Positions 7,921 through 16,502 of a stretch of DNA of 64,000 nt are shown here, piece after piece. The stretch's first letter is position 1. Each line of letters begins with the position of its first letter. Source of the stretch: Streptococcus mitis SK564 (GTDB lineage Bacteria > Bacillota > Bacilli > Lactobacillales > Streptococcaceae). Position numbers and translations under genes: made by a program. The DNA lies in contig NZ_AEDU01000006.1 in assembly GCF_000148525.1 (NCBI RefSeq), positions 124,001 through 188,000 of the forward strand, read 5' to 3'. The notes under the pieces are model-generated. The model saw nothing but the letters and a program-made list of their open reading frames with translations, had not been told where the DNA came from and did not search any database.

Positions 7921-8259
7921 ATGAAAAAAAGAATTAACAAGAAAGCATCTGTTTTTCTAGTCGCAAGTGTTTTAAGTTTTAGCTTTGCTACTGTAGCTAG
8001 TATTGTTAGTGCAACTACAGCACACCCTGCTCCAAGTCCCATTATTGATGTATGGGAATATGGTGTAAATGATAACTCTGGTTATTCGAATTACTTTGTT
8101 AGTTCTCCAGATAATATTGGTTCAAAATCTTCAGTAACGAATTTTTGGGGAACAGTTAAAGCTCAGGATAAACAAGATTATGGATGGGCATATTCAAGTG
8201 CTACAAAATCTTGGAGCGATGTTCGATTAAATGCATATTGGGATTATTATAGATTTTAA
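7921..8259 (+). CDS. Lactococcin 972 family bacteriocin precursor
   Basis: A 112-residue secreted protein. It has a basic N-terminus, a hydrophobic Sec signal (about residues 9-30) and likely cleavage near residues 30-34 (IVSA-TTA). The mature part has no cysteine and shows the family's aromatic motifs: WEYGV at 45-49, GYSNY at 54-58, YGWAY at 87-91 and the C-terminal AYWDYYRF. Lactococcin 972 is a homodimeric bacteriocin that binds lipid II and blocks septum formation; that is family knowledge. The ATG has an AAAGGAG site. The next genes encode the DUF1430-type membrane protein and ABC ATPase normally linked to this family. Confidence 0.88.
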   Translation: MKKRINKKASVFLVASVLSFSFATVASIVSATTAHPAPSPIIDVWEYGVNDNSGYSNYFVSSPDNIGSKSSVTNFWGTVKAQDKQDYGWAYSSATKSWSDVRLNAYWDYYRF

Positions 8260-8274
8260 AAATAATTTATGAAA

Positions 8275-8308
8275 ACAAGAGACCCAATTATAAAATAGGG
8301 TCTCTTGT
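8275..8308 (+). other. Intercistronic hairpin after the bacteriocin gene
   Basis: A perfect 11-bp stem (ACAAGAGACCC / GGGTCTCTTGT) with a 12-nt loop but no T tract. It could stabilise the upstream message or act as a partial terminator, giving more bacteriocin than immunity transcript. Confidence 0.65.
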
Positions 8309-8324
8309 AATATGGTAATTGCTT

Positions 8325-10307
8325 ATGAAATTAAAATTATGTATCATTGGATTCTTCTTCTGTTTGATTGCTGCAATTGGTTGGGTCACTATTAGCGATA
8401 CAGAAATGCCCATACCTTTACCAATTGATGGTGCTTTTTCTATTCAAGGAAAAAGCAATCTTTCAAATAACGAAATATACGAAATGGTTCGTGATTTATC
8501 AAAATCGGAAAAGGTTACCATTTACAAGCCCATCGTTCAGAGTTCGGGTCAGTTGAGGTATGTAAATTTTGATGATGTAAATAATGAACAATTAAAGTCA
8601 ACACCAATAATAGGGATGTATTACACCCTTGGGAAAATGGATATAGATAGTTTGAAACCACTTACGATGACGGGGTTGCAAACAGTATATATGGCTTATC
8701 CTTGGTATATAGGAGGAATCTTACAATTTACTGGAACTTTAAGAATACTGTTAATGGGTTCAATTTACTTAACTTTATTAGTTGTGTTATTTGTTGTTAG
8801 AACGAAGCAGATTAAAGAAGGAGTGATACGACGTTCTTTGGGATTGCCTGTATACGATCTAAGAAGAGATTATGGTATTTCTCTTATTTTTGAACTGATT
8901 ATGATGGCTTTATTGATGATTTCTTACAGTTCTTTTTTGGGAAATGGTTTCTTCACCTATAGTTCTAAGTTATTTTTCTCTCTGATTTTAACGAATTTTA
9001 TACTATTTCAAATCATTGATCTCATCACCTTTGTTTTATTTTGGTTGACGATTCAGGTTGAAAAGCCTATTGAAATTATTAAAAACAAGGCAAAAAATAA
9101 ACTTATTTTTGTCGTATGGCTTGCCATTATTTCGATTATTATCCTTATCTCAGGAGTTTTTTTACAAGAAACAAAGAGTAGTCAATCCAGTATTAACATT
9201 CAGATACAGAATTTAGTGCCATGGGACACAGTAAAAGACTGGAGAAGGATTGAGTTCCTTGGAATTGAAAGTAACTCTACTAAAAATGGAGAAGTTAATG
9301 ATTCGGATGGTCAGTATCTACAGATAGCTGCTTCCTTAAAAAACTTAGATTATTTATATATAGATCGATCCTCAGCATATGTTCCAGATTTCATGAAAAC
9401 TTCACATGTTATGGAAAATTTTTCTAAACAATTAGAAAATGACGGAATAACGAATCCAGAAATAAATAAAGAGTTGATTTATATCAATCAAACAGGTGCT
9501 AACCTACAAAATAAAGTGAATGGAACAAACTATCATCTTTTAGATAATAAGATAGCAACCATTTATATTCCTGAGAAATGGAAAGAAAATCAGAAATCTA
9601 TTGAGAATACAGTTGTAGCAGAACAATTTATTGGAACAAACTATACAAAAGAAGAAATTGCAGTACAAATAATTCCTGATGGTGATAAAATTTTTTATTT
9701 CAATGAAGATGCTGATGATAATCATAAAATGAAAGAGCTTTTACCAATGGCAAGTGTAGCAGATAGCACAGATAACATTGTTGTTGTGTTAGATACGGAC
9801 AAAATGATTGAAAACAACAAGTTTTCTTTGGCTAGTAATATAACAACTAAGTCTCTTTTTAGTCCTGAGGCGGTAAATAAAATAAATGAAATGGCTACCC
9901 AGTTGAATGTTTCAATGAATCCAGTAGATGTTTACCAAATTGTGAAATTAAAGATCCAGTCCTTAGAGCACCAAATTCTACTTTCACAAATTTTGCAGAA
10001 GATAATTTACAGTATTGTCTTTATACTTATTTATCAATATGTCCAACTTTATATTGCCCTAAAACAGAATGAATATGTGAAAAAAATCATTTTGGGTCTG
10101 TCAAAAACATATATAGCAATTTCAAGTCTCAAGTATTTTATGATGACTATTACAATAGTTATCCTATTTACATTTCTTATGACAGGTCAAATAGAGTTGC
10201 TATATATTGGTCTCGCTTCTCTGCTCGTTTTGATGTTGTCAATAATCATGAGTTTTAGAAAATTATCTGAAAGCTATACTAAAATTTTAAAAGGAGATGA
10301 AACATGA
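8325..10307 (+). CDS. Bacteriocin-associated integral membrane protein (DUF1430 type)
   Basis: A 660-residue membrane protein of the kind that accompanies lactococcin-972-like bacteriocins. There is one N-terminal segment (about 4-22), an outside loop, four more segments between about 135 and 285, a large extracytoplasmic domain (about 285-555), and a C-terminal bundle after 558. This FtsX/MacB-like layout fits the permease half of an ABC efflux or immunity system, with the ATPase encoded next and overlapping by 4 bp. No good ribosome site is seen before ATG 8325 or the alternative TTG 8319, so translation may be low or coupled. Base composition is clearly more AT-rich than the flanking core genes. 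Confidence 0.8.
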   Translation: MKLKLCIIGFFFCLIAAIGWVTISDTEMPIPLPIDGAFSIQGKSNLSNNEIYEMVRDLSKSEKVTIYKPIVQSSGQLRYVNFDDVNNEQLKSTPIIGMYYTLGKMDIDSLKPLTMTGLQTVYMAYPWYIGGILQFTGTLRILLMGSIYLTLLVVLFVVRTKQIKEGVIRRSLGLPVYDLRRDYGISLIFELIMMALLMISYSSFLGNGFFTYSSKLFFSLILTNFILFQIIDLITFVLFWLTIQVEKPIEIIKNKAKNKLIFVVWLAIISIIILISGVFLQETKSSQSSINIQIQNLVPWDTVKDWRRIEFLGIESNSTKNGEVNDSDGQYLQIAASLKNLDYLYIDRSSAYVPDFMKTSHVMENFSKQLENDGITNPEINKELIYINQTGANLQNKVNGTNYHLLDNKIATIYIPEKWKENQKSIENTVVAEQFIGTNYTKEEIAVQIIPDGDKIFYFNEDADDNHKMKELLPMASVADSTDNIVVVLDTDKMIENNKFSLASNITTKSLFSPEAVNKINEMATQLNVSMNPVDVYQIVKLKIQSLEHQILLSQILQKIIYSIVFILIYQYVQLYIALKQNEYVKKIILGLSKTYIAISSLKYFMMTITIVILFTFLMTGQIELLYIGLASLLVLMLSIIMSFRKLSESYTKILKGDET

Positions 10308-10927
10308 CAATTGACCTTTTGAACGTTTCAAAGAGTTTCGGCTCAAAGAAGATCTTTACAGACTTAAATTTAATATTTGAATCTGGAAAAAGCTATGCAT
10401 TGATTGGAGGTTCTGGCTCCGGTAAAAGTACCCTTCTTAATATTATAGGAAGATTAGAAAAAATTGACAGTGGGAATGTTTCAGTTGATAAACAAGATAT
10501 TTGGAAGATAAAAGAAAGAACTTTTTTTAAAAATACTGTTGGATATGTATTTCAGAATTATTCTTTAATAGATAACAAAACAGTATATGATAATCTGAGC
10601 CTTATCACTAAAGACAAAAAAACAATAACTGACGTACTTGAAAAAGTAGGACTGTCAAGTGACTATTTACATCAAAAAATATACGAATTGTCTGGTGGGC
10701 AGGCTCAACGTGTAGCTATTGCCAGAATGTTAATGAAACCACGTAAAATTATTTTAGCAGATGAGCCCACAGGAGCTTTAGATGGTGAGATTGGAAAAGA
10801 AATCATTCGTTTGTTATTAAATGAAAAAGATGAAGACAAATATGTTATAATAGCGACGCATGATCCAGCTGTCTATAACGAAGTTGATGTGATAATTGAC
10901 ATGAAAGATATAGGGTATAATGTATGA
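10304..10927 (+). CDS. ABC transporter ATP-binding protein of the bacteriocin locus
   Basis: A 207-residue ATPase with Walker A GGSGSGKST near residue 33, Q-loop FQNYSLI near 84, signature LSGGQ near 128, Walker B IILADEPT near 148 and the switch His in ATHD near 186. It belongs to the MacB/LolD-like class. It overlaps the preceding membrane protein and the following gene by 4 bp each (ATGA), so the three are translationally coupled. It most likely energises export of, or self-protection from, the bacteriocin. Confidence 0.88.
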   Translation: MTIDLLNVSKSFGSKKIFTDLNLIFESGKSYALIGGSGSGKSTLLNIIGRLEKIDSGNVSVDKQDIWKIKERTFFKNTVGYVFQNYSLIDNKTVYDNLSLITKDKKTITDVLEKVGLSSDYLHQKIYELSGGQAQRVAIARMLMKPRKIILADEPTGALDGEIGKEIIRLLLNEKDEDKYVIIATHDPAVYNEVDVIIDMKDIGYNV

Positions 10928-11424
10928 AAAAGATAATTTATATTGCTTTGATCTTTGTAGCTGGGTTACTTGCCTTCTTCTTTTTTGGAAAACAAATGAT
11001 TACAAAAGAAAATACCATTAAACCAACGGTGGAGTTAACAGTCTATACGCTTTCTTCTAGTGATACAGAAAAATGGAATAAAGTGAGACAAGTAGAAACG
11101 GAAGAGGCTATATACTTCATAACTGTGAAAGAAGTAGAGTCTTCAGAAGAAGTATTTTCAAACCTTATTGCAAATGGTGCTGCTTTTGGGTTCGGAGTTC
11201 GTGAAGAAGAAGTGAAGAAATTCAATAATGGTTTAGGAGACACTATAGAGGACTCTAAGCATAATAAACTAATTGAAATAGAGTTTTTTACTTTTTCTGA
11301 TGCTGACGAGGGATTTGTAGTAGCAAATTTTGACTATGGTAAAGAAGAGTTGAATTCTCAGAAAAAAGATATAAAAGAGTTATATAAAAAAATATATGAA
11401 TCTTTTAAAGAAAAGAATAAATGA
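10924..11424 (+). CDS. Membrane-anchored hypothetical protein of the bacteriocin locus
   Basis: A 166-residue protein with one N-terminal membrane segment (MKKIIYIALIFVAGLLAFFFF) and a charged outside domain of about 140 residues. No lipobox and no family recognised. It is the last gene of the operon, overlaps the ATPase gene by 4 bp, and is followed by a terminator. By position it could be an immunity or accessory factor; this is inference only. Confidence 0.65.
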   Translation: MKKIIYIALIFVAGLLAFFFFGKQMITKENTIKPTVELTVYTLSSSDTEKWNKVRQVETEEAIYFITVKEVESSEEVFSNLIANGAAFGFGVREEEVKKFNNGLGDTIEDSKHNKLIEIEFFTFSDADEGFVVANFDYGKEELNSQKKDIKELYKKIYESFKEKNK

Positions 11425-11511
11425 TTGTATTATAATCCTTGTATTTTGCTATGGTTTGTTAATTGATTTTTGCATATCTTATTTCAACATACTATAAAAT
11501 AAAACATAAGA

Positions 11512-11548
11512 AAACGAGTATCTCCAACTACGGAAATACTCGCTTTTT
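11512..11548. terminator. Bidirectional terminator between the bacteriocin operon and gor
   Basis: CGAGTAT (11515-11521) pairs with ATACTCG (11536-11542), with A tract left and T tract right. It ends both convergent units. Confidence 0.8.
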
Positions 11549-11589
11549 GATATTTAGAAGTGTTTTTTGCTCTGCTTCTTTTGTTTCGA

Positions 11590-12936
11590 TTAACGCATAG
11601 TTACAAATTCTTCAGATGCAGTTGGGTGAATCGCCACAGTTGCGTCAAAGTCAGCCTTGGTTGCTCCCATTTTGATAGCAACGGCAAATCCTTGAATCAT
11701 TTCATCAACACCATAGCCAATTCCATGAAGTCCGACAACTTTTTCTTCTGAACCAGCTGTGATCAATTTGAAACGTGTTTCTTGACGGTTGCAAGTGCAA
11801 GCAGAGTACATAGACGTAAAGCTTGATTTGTAAACCTTGATTTGGTCTTGACCGTATTCTTTAATAGCTTGATCTTCTGTCAACCCAACAGTTCCGATAG
11901 CAGGGTGTGAAAAGACAACAGTTGGAATAGTTGAATAGTCCATTTTTGCAGTTGTTTTGCCGTTAAAGAGGCGTTCAGATAGGGTACGTCCAGCCTTGAT
12001 AGCAACTGGAGTCAATTCTTTCTCACCCGTTACATCACCTAGAGCATAGATTCCCTCAACAACAGTATTTTGGTATTCATCCACTTGGATAAAGCCACGT
12101 TCGTTTAGAGTCACTCCAGCTTTTTCAAGTTGCAAGTCCTTAACGTTTGGACGGCGACCTGTAGCCCAGATAACTTGACTAGCTGTGTGACTAGTACCAT
12201 CTTCGAAATGAATAGTAATTCCTTCAGCAGTTTTTTCTAACTTGACAGGGACTTTGTGAGTATAAAGTGGCAAGTTTGTTCTTTCCATTTCCTTGACCAA
12301 ACCTTCAACGATGTAAGAATCAAAACCACGTAAAGGACGATCGCGACGAACAAAGAGGTCTGTCTTGACACCAAAAGTGTGGAGTACGCCAGCCAATTCA
12401 ACGGCAATATAACCCGCGCCTAGAATAGCAACTGACTCTGGCAATTCTTCCCAAGCAAATACATCATCAGAAGAGCCACCTAGTTCTGCACCAGGAATAT
12501 TCGGAATACTTGGATGGGCACCAGTCGCAATCACGATATGTTTGGCACGAATGAGTTCACCATTTACGCTGACAGTATGAGAATCTACAAATTCAGCATG
12601 GCCTTCAATCAAGTCTACACCGTTGCGTTTAAAACTGCCATCATAAGAAGAACGAGCGCGATCGATGTAGGCTTCACGATTGCGACGTAGGGTTGCAAAG
12701 TCAAAGTTAAGATCAGTAGTTTTAAAACCGTAGTCTTCTCCAAATTGATGGAAAGTTTCAGCGATTTGCGCGCCGTACCACATGATTTTCTTAGGAACAC
12801 AACCGACGTTGACACAGGTTCCACCTAATTTCTTTTCCTCAATAACGGCCGCTTTGGCTCCGTGTTCACCAGCACGGTTCATAGTAGCAATTCCTCCGCT
12901 ACCTCCACCGATAGCAATGATATCATATTCTCTCAT
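11590..12936 (-). CDS. gor: Glutathione-disulfide reductase
   Basis: A 448-residue pyridine-nucleotide disulfide oxidoreductase. It has the N-terminal FAD motif GGGSGG near residues 11-16, redox-active cysteines in [13 protein letters not shown] near 38-50, the NADPH motif [13 protein letters not shown] near 174, ATGRRPN near 262, ALGDVTG near 300, and a C-terminal interface ending with [12 protein letters not shown]. It reduces GSSG with NADPH; streptococci of this group import glutathione. Downstream it converges with the bacteriocin operon. Possible phased repeats lie in the shared upstream region (see 13093-13170). Confidence 0.94.
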   Translation of the reverse strand: MREYDIIAIGGGSGGIATMNRAGEHGAKAAVIEEKKLGGTCVNVGCVPKKIMWYGAQIAETFHQFGEDYGFKTTDLNFDFATLRRNREAYIDRARSSYDGSFKRNGVDLIEGHAEFVDSHTVSVNGELIRAKHIVIATGAHPSIPNIPGAELGGSSDDVFAWEELPESVAILGAGYIAVELAGVLHTFGVKTDLFVRRDRPLRGFDSYIVEGLVKEMERTNLPLYTHKVPVKLEKTAEGITIHFEDGTSHTASQVIWATGRRPNVKDLQLEKAGVTLNERGFIQVDEYQNTVVEGIYALGDVTGEKELTPVAIKAGRTLSERLFNGKTTAKMDYSTIPTVVFSHPAIGTVGLTEDQAIKEYGQDQIKVYKSSFTSMYSACTCNRQETRFKLITAGSEEKVVGLHGIGYGVDEMIQGFAVAIKMGATKADFDATVAIHPTASEEFVTMR

Positions 12937-13054
12937 TGAAAACTCCTTTGTACTCTTTTAAATAGTAGAGTGTCATTTTTTGATAGTCATATTCTATCTT
13001 TTTTTTGATGTGATTGCAAAAATCTGCTACGTTCAAAAAAATTAAAGAAAAGGC

Positions 13055-13083
13055 TTGCAAAAAGGGAAAATAAAGTGTATTAT
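13055..13083 (+). promoter_or_regulatory. Candidate upstream promoter of the MacAB-like operon
   Basis: -35 TTGCAA (13055-13060), a 17-bp spacer and -10 TATTAT (13078-13083). It lies upstream of both repeat sets and 145 bp before the adaptor gene ATG. Confidence 0.5.
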
Positions 13084-13092
13084 ATATCTAGT

Positions 13093-13170
13093 ACAATAAT
13101 TAAACGAAAATTCCGAACAATAATTAAATCCTGAAATGTCATTATTTCGTTCTGAAATGTTATTGTTTCA
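13093..13170. repeat. Two sets of phased direct repeats upstream of the efflux operon
   Basis: Set 1: ACAATAATTAAA at 13093-13104 and 13117-13128, separated by exactly 12 bp. Set 2: CTGAAATGT at 13131-13139 and 13152-13160, also separated by 12 bp. The reverse complement of set 2 is ACATTTCAG, which resembles the half-site bound by LytTR response regulators such as ComE. The second half-site nearly abuts the -35 of the downstream promoter. Confidence 0.7.
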
Positions 13171-13191
13171 AATTGATAATTTTTGTATAAT
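13163..13191 (+). promoter_or_regulatory. Proximal promoter of the MacAB-like operon
   Basis: -35 TTGTTT (13163-13168), a 17-bp spacer and -10 TATAAT (13186-13191), 37 bp before ATG 13228. The weak -35 next to direct repeats suggests activator dependence. Confidence 0.65.
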
Positions 13192-13227
13192 ATTGTTAAG
13201 GACTTTAAATCAAAAAGGAGTTTCATT

Positions 13228-14433
13228 ATGAAAAAGAATCGTAAGGCTAAAAAGTGGCAATTGTATGCAGCAATCGGTGCTGCAAGTGTTGTTGTATTGG
13301 GCGCTGGGGGCATTTTGCTCTTTAGACAACCTTCTCAAACCGCTGTAAAAGATGAGGCTACTCATCTGGTTGTTGCTAAGGAAGGAAGTGTGGCATCCTC
13401 TGTTTTATTATCAGGGACAGTAACGGCAAAAAATGAACAATATGTTTATTTTGATGCTAGTAAGGGAGATTTAGATGAAATCCTTGTTTCTGTGGGGGAT
13501 AAGGTCAGCGAAGGACAGGCTTTAGTTAAGTACAGTAGTTCAGAAGCACAGGCAGCCTACGATTCAGCGAGTCGAGCAGTTGCGAAGGCAGATCGTCATA
13601 TCAACGAACTCAACCAAGCACGAAATGAAGCCGCTTCAGCTCCAGCTCCACAGTTACCTGCGCCAGCAGGAGGCGAAGGTGTAGCAGCCCAAACTCCAGC
13701 TCCAGTCGCAGGAAATTCAGTATCCTCTATTGATGCTCAATTGGGTGATGCCCGTGATGCCCGTGCAGATGCAGCGGCACAATTAAGCAAGGCTCAAAGT
13801 CAGTTGGATGCAATGACGGTTCTCAGTACCCTAGAAGGAACTGTGGTCGAAGTCAATCGTAACGTTTCCAAATCTCCAACAGGAGCTAGCCAAGTGGTAG
13901 TTCATGTCGTAAGCAATGAAAACTTGCAAGTTAAGGGTGAACTATCTGAATATAACCTTGCCAACTTATCTGTAGGCCAAGAAGTAACCTTTACTTCTAA
14001 AGTTTACCAAGATAAGAGCTGGACAGGTAAAATTAGCTATATCTCTGACTACCCTAAAAACAATGGCGAAGCAGCGAGTACAGCGGCTGCCGCAGCAGCT
14101 GGCAATTCTGGCTCTAAATATCCATATACCATCGATGTTACAAGTGAAATTGGTGATTTGAAACAAGGATTTTCAGTAAGCGTTGAGGTCAAGAATAAGA
14201 GTAAAGCCATTTTGGTTCCTCTAACAAGTGTTGTGACTGAAAATGATAAGAACTATGTCTGGGTGCTTGACGAGCAGAAAAAGGCCAAGAAAGTGGAAGT
14301 TGGTTTGGGCAATGCTGATGCAGACAACCAAGAAATCACTTCAGGTCTGACAAATGGAGTCAAGGTCATCAGTAACCCAACGTCTTCTCTAGAGGAAGGA
14401 AAAGAGGTGAAGGCTGATGAAGCAACTAATTAG
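13228..14433 (+). CDS. Efflux periplasmic-adaptor-like protein (MacA/HlyD type)
   Basis: A 401-residue membrane-anchored adaptor. It has an N-terminal transmembrane segment (about 12-30), a lipoyl-like half-domain (GTVTAKNEQYVYFDASKG near 65-82), a short coiled coil with an alanine- and proline-rich linker (about 125-175), the second lipoyl half, and a beta-barrel domain with a low-complexity alanine run near residue 290. ATG 13228 has the site AAAAAGGAG. It overlaps the ATPase gene by 17 bp. In Gram-positives such adaptors join MacB-like ABC pumps that expel peptides; homologues in pneumococcus have been linked to antimicrobial peptide tolerance, as I recall. Confidence 0.85.
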   Translation: MKKNRKAKKWQLYAAIGAASVVVLGAGGILLFRQPSQTAVKDEATHLVVAKEGSVASSVLLSGTVTAKNEQYVYFDASKGDLDEILVSVGDKVSEGQALVKYSSSEAQAAYDSASRAVAKADRHINELNQARNEAASAPAPQLPAPAGGEGVAAQTPAPVAGNSVSSIDAQLGDARDARADAAAQLSKAQSQLDAMTVLSTLEGTVVEVNRNVSKSPTGASQVVVHVVSNENLQVKGELSEYNLANLSVGQEVTFTSKVYQDKSWTGKISYISDYPKNNGEAASTAAAAAAGNSGSKYPYTIDVTSEIGDLKQGFSVSVEVKNKSKAILVPLTSVVTENDKNYVWVLDEQKKAKKVEVGLGNADADNQEITSGLTNGVKVISNPTSSLEEGKEVKADEATN

Positions 14434-15118
14434 TCTAAAAAATATCTGTAGAAGTTACCGTAACGGTGACCAAGAACTGCAGGTTCTCAAAAACATCAAC
14501 CTAGAAGTGAATGAGGGTGAGTTTGTTGCCATCATGGGACCATCTGGTTCTGGTAAGTCTACTCTCATGAATACGATTGGGATGTTGGATACACCAAGCA
14601 GTGGAGAATATTATCTTGAAGGCCAAGAAGTAGCTGGACTAGGTGAAAAACAACTAGCCAAGGTCCGCAACCAACAAATCGGTTTTGTCTTTCAGCAGTT
14701 CTTTCTTCTATCTAAACTCAATGCTCTGCAAAACGTAGAATTGCCCTTGATTTACGCAGGAGTTTCATCTTCAAAACGTCGCAAGTTAGCCGAGGAATAT
14801 TTAGATAAGGTTGAATTGACTGAACGTAGTCACCATTTGCCTTCAGAATTATCTGGTGGTCAAAAGCAACGTGTAGCTATTGCGCGTGCCTTGGTAAACA
14901 ATCCTTCTATTATCCTAGCGGACGAACCGACAGGTGCCTTGGATACCAAAACAGGGAATCAAATTATGCAACTATTGGTTGACTTGAACAAAGAAGGAAA
15001 AACCATTATCATGGTAACGCATGAGCCTGAAATCGCTGCTTATGCCAAACGCCAGATTGTCATTCGAGATGGAGTCATTTCGTCTGATAGTGCTCAGTTA
15101 GAAAAGGAGGAAAACTAA
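14417..15118 (+). CDS. MacB-like ABC transporter ATP-binding protein
   Basis: A 233-residue ATPase. Walker A is GPSGSGKST (near 41-49), Q-loop FQQFFLL, signature LSGGQKQR near 145, Walker B IILADEPTGALD near 166 and H-loop VTHE. It is the MacB/LolD class that powers mechanotransmission by an FtsX-like permease, which is encoded immediately downstream (1-bp gap). The start overlaps the adaptor gene. Confidence 0.92.
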   Translation: MKQLISLKNICRSYRNGDQELQVLKNINLEVNEGEFVAIMGPSGSGKSTLMNTIGMLDTPSSGEYYLEGQEVAGLGEKQLAKVRNQQIGFVFQQFFLLSKLNALQNVELPLIYAGVSSSKRRKLAEEYLDKVELTERSHHLPSELSGGQKQRVAIARALVNNPSIILADEPTGALDTKTGNQIMQLLVDLNKEGKTIIMVTHEPEIAAYAKRQIVIRDGVISSDSAQLEKEEN

Positions 15119-15119
15119 G

Positions 15120-16379
15120 ATGCAGAATCTGAAATTTGCCTTTTCATCTATCATGGCTCACAAGATGCGTTCTTTGCTTACCATGATTGGGATTATTATC
15201 GGTGTTTCATCAGTTGTTGTGATTATGGCTCTGGGTGATTCCATGTCTCGATATCTCAATAAAAACATGACCAGATCTCAGAAAAATATCAGTGTCTTTT
15301 TCTCTTCTAAAAAAAGCAAAGATGGGTCTTTTACTCAGAAACAATCAGCTTTTACGGTTTCTGGAAAAGAAGAGGAAGTTCATGTTGAACCACCAAAACC
15401 GCAAGAATCTTGGGTCAAGGAAGCTGCTAAGCTCAAGGGAGTGGATAATTACTATGTAACCAACTCAACGAACGCCATCTTGACTTATAAAGATAAAAAG
15501 GTTGAAAATGCCAATTTGACAGGTGGTAACAGAACCTATATGGAGGCTGTTAACAATGAAATTCTTGCAGGTCGTAGTCTGAGAGAACAAGATTTCAAAG
15601 AATTTGCAAGTGTTATTTTGCTTGATGAAGAATTATCTATTAGTCTATTTGGCTCTCCTCAAGAAGCTATTAACAAGGTTGTAGAAGTCAATGGTTTTAG
15701 TTATCGAGTCATTGGTGTTTATACTAGCCCAGAATCTAAAAATTCAAAAATATATGGTCTTGGCGGCTTGCCCATTACCACAAATATCTCTCTTGCTGCG
15801 AATTTTAATGTAGATGAAATAGCTAATATTGTCTTTCGAGTGAATGACACAAGTTTGACTCAAACTCTGGGGCCAGAATTAGCACGAAAAATGACAGAGC
15901 TTGCTGGCTTGCAACAGGGAGAATATCAAGTAGCAGATGAGTCAGCTACATTTGCAGAAGTTCAACAATCGTTTAGTTTTATGACGACGATTATTAGTGC
16001 CATTGCAGGGATTTCTCTCTTTGTTGGAGGAACTGGCGTTATGAACATTATGCTGGTTTCGGTGACGGAGCGTACCCGTGAGATTGGTCTCCGTAAGGCT
16101 TTGGGTGCGACACGTGCTAATATTTTAATCCAGTTTTTGATTGAATCCATGATTTTGACCTTGTTAGGTGGCTTGATTGGATTGACAATTGCAAGTGGTT
16201 TAACTGCCTTAGCAGGTTTGCTATTGCAAGGTTTGATTGCGGGTATAGAAGTTGGAGTATCAATCCCAGTTGCCCTATTTAGTCTTGCGGTTTCGGCTAG
16301 CGTGGGTATAGTTTTTGGGGTCTTGCCAGCCAATAAGGCATCGAAACTTGATCCAATCGAAGCCCTTCGTTATGAATAA
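15120..16379 (+). CDS. MacB-like ABC transporter permease
   Basis: A 419-residue permease with the FtsX/MacB topology: one N-terminal segment (about 17-40), a large extracytoplasmic domain (about 45-280), then three C-terminal segments with the TREIGLRKALGATR motif near 318-331 and the closing KASKLDPIEALRYE. It completes the three-gene efflux complex. A terminator follows. Confidence 0.92.
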   Translation: MQNLKFAFSSIMAHKMRSLLTMIGIIIGVSSVVVIMALGDSMSRYLNKNMTRSQKNISVFFSSKKSKDGSFTQKQSAFTVSGKEEEVHVEPPKPQESWVKEAAKLKGVDNYYVTNSTNAILTYKDKKVENANLTGGNRTYMEAVNNEILAGRSLREQDFKEFASVILLDEELSISLFGSPQEAINKVVEVNGFSYRVIGVYTSPESKNSKIYGLGGLPITTNISLAANFNVDEIANIVFRVNDTSLTQTLGPELARKMTELAGLQQGEYQVADESATFAEVQQSFSFMTTIISAIAGISLFVGGTGVMNIMLVSVTERTREIGLRKALGATRANILIQFLIESMILTLLGGLIGLTIASGLTALAGLLLQGLIAGIEVGVSIPVALFSLAVSASVGIVFGVLPANKASKLDPIEALRYE

Positions 16380-16384
16380 GATCA

Positions 16385-16415
16385 ACAAGATGGACACTCG
16401 TCTATCTTGTTTTTG
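16385..16415 (+). terminator. Terminator of the MacAB-like operon
   Basis: ACAAGATGGAC / GTCTATCTTGT stem with a four-base loop, followed by TTTT. Confidence 0.85.
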
Positions 16416-16448
16416 TATGGATTTCCCTATCGAAAATCACTAAAAATG

Positions 16449-16457
16449 TGATATAAT
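16449..16457 (+). promoter_or_regulatory. metG promoter, extended -10
   Basis: TG-A-TATAAT, a consensus extended -10, about 45 bp before the metG ATG. No T-box structure was seen in the short leader. Confidence 0.7.
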
Positions 16458-16502
16458 GAAGTGTTAGAAAAACAGGTTTCATTTGCCTGGAAAGGAAAAA
16501 TT

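Noticed and set aside
13055..13084. A ComE-type promoter driving gor from the opposite strand
   Set aside because: The only TATAAT on the minus strand is 46 bp from the repeats, longer than the spacing I recall for comCDE, so I report the repeats without assigning direction.
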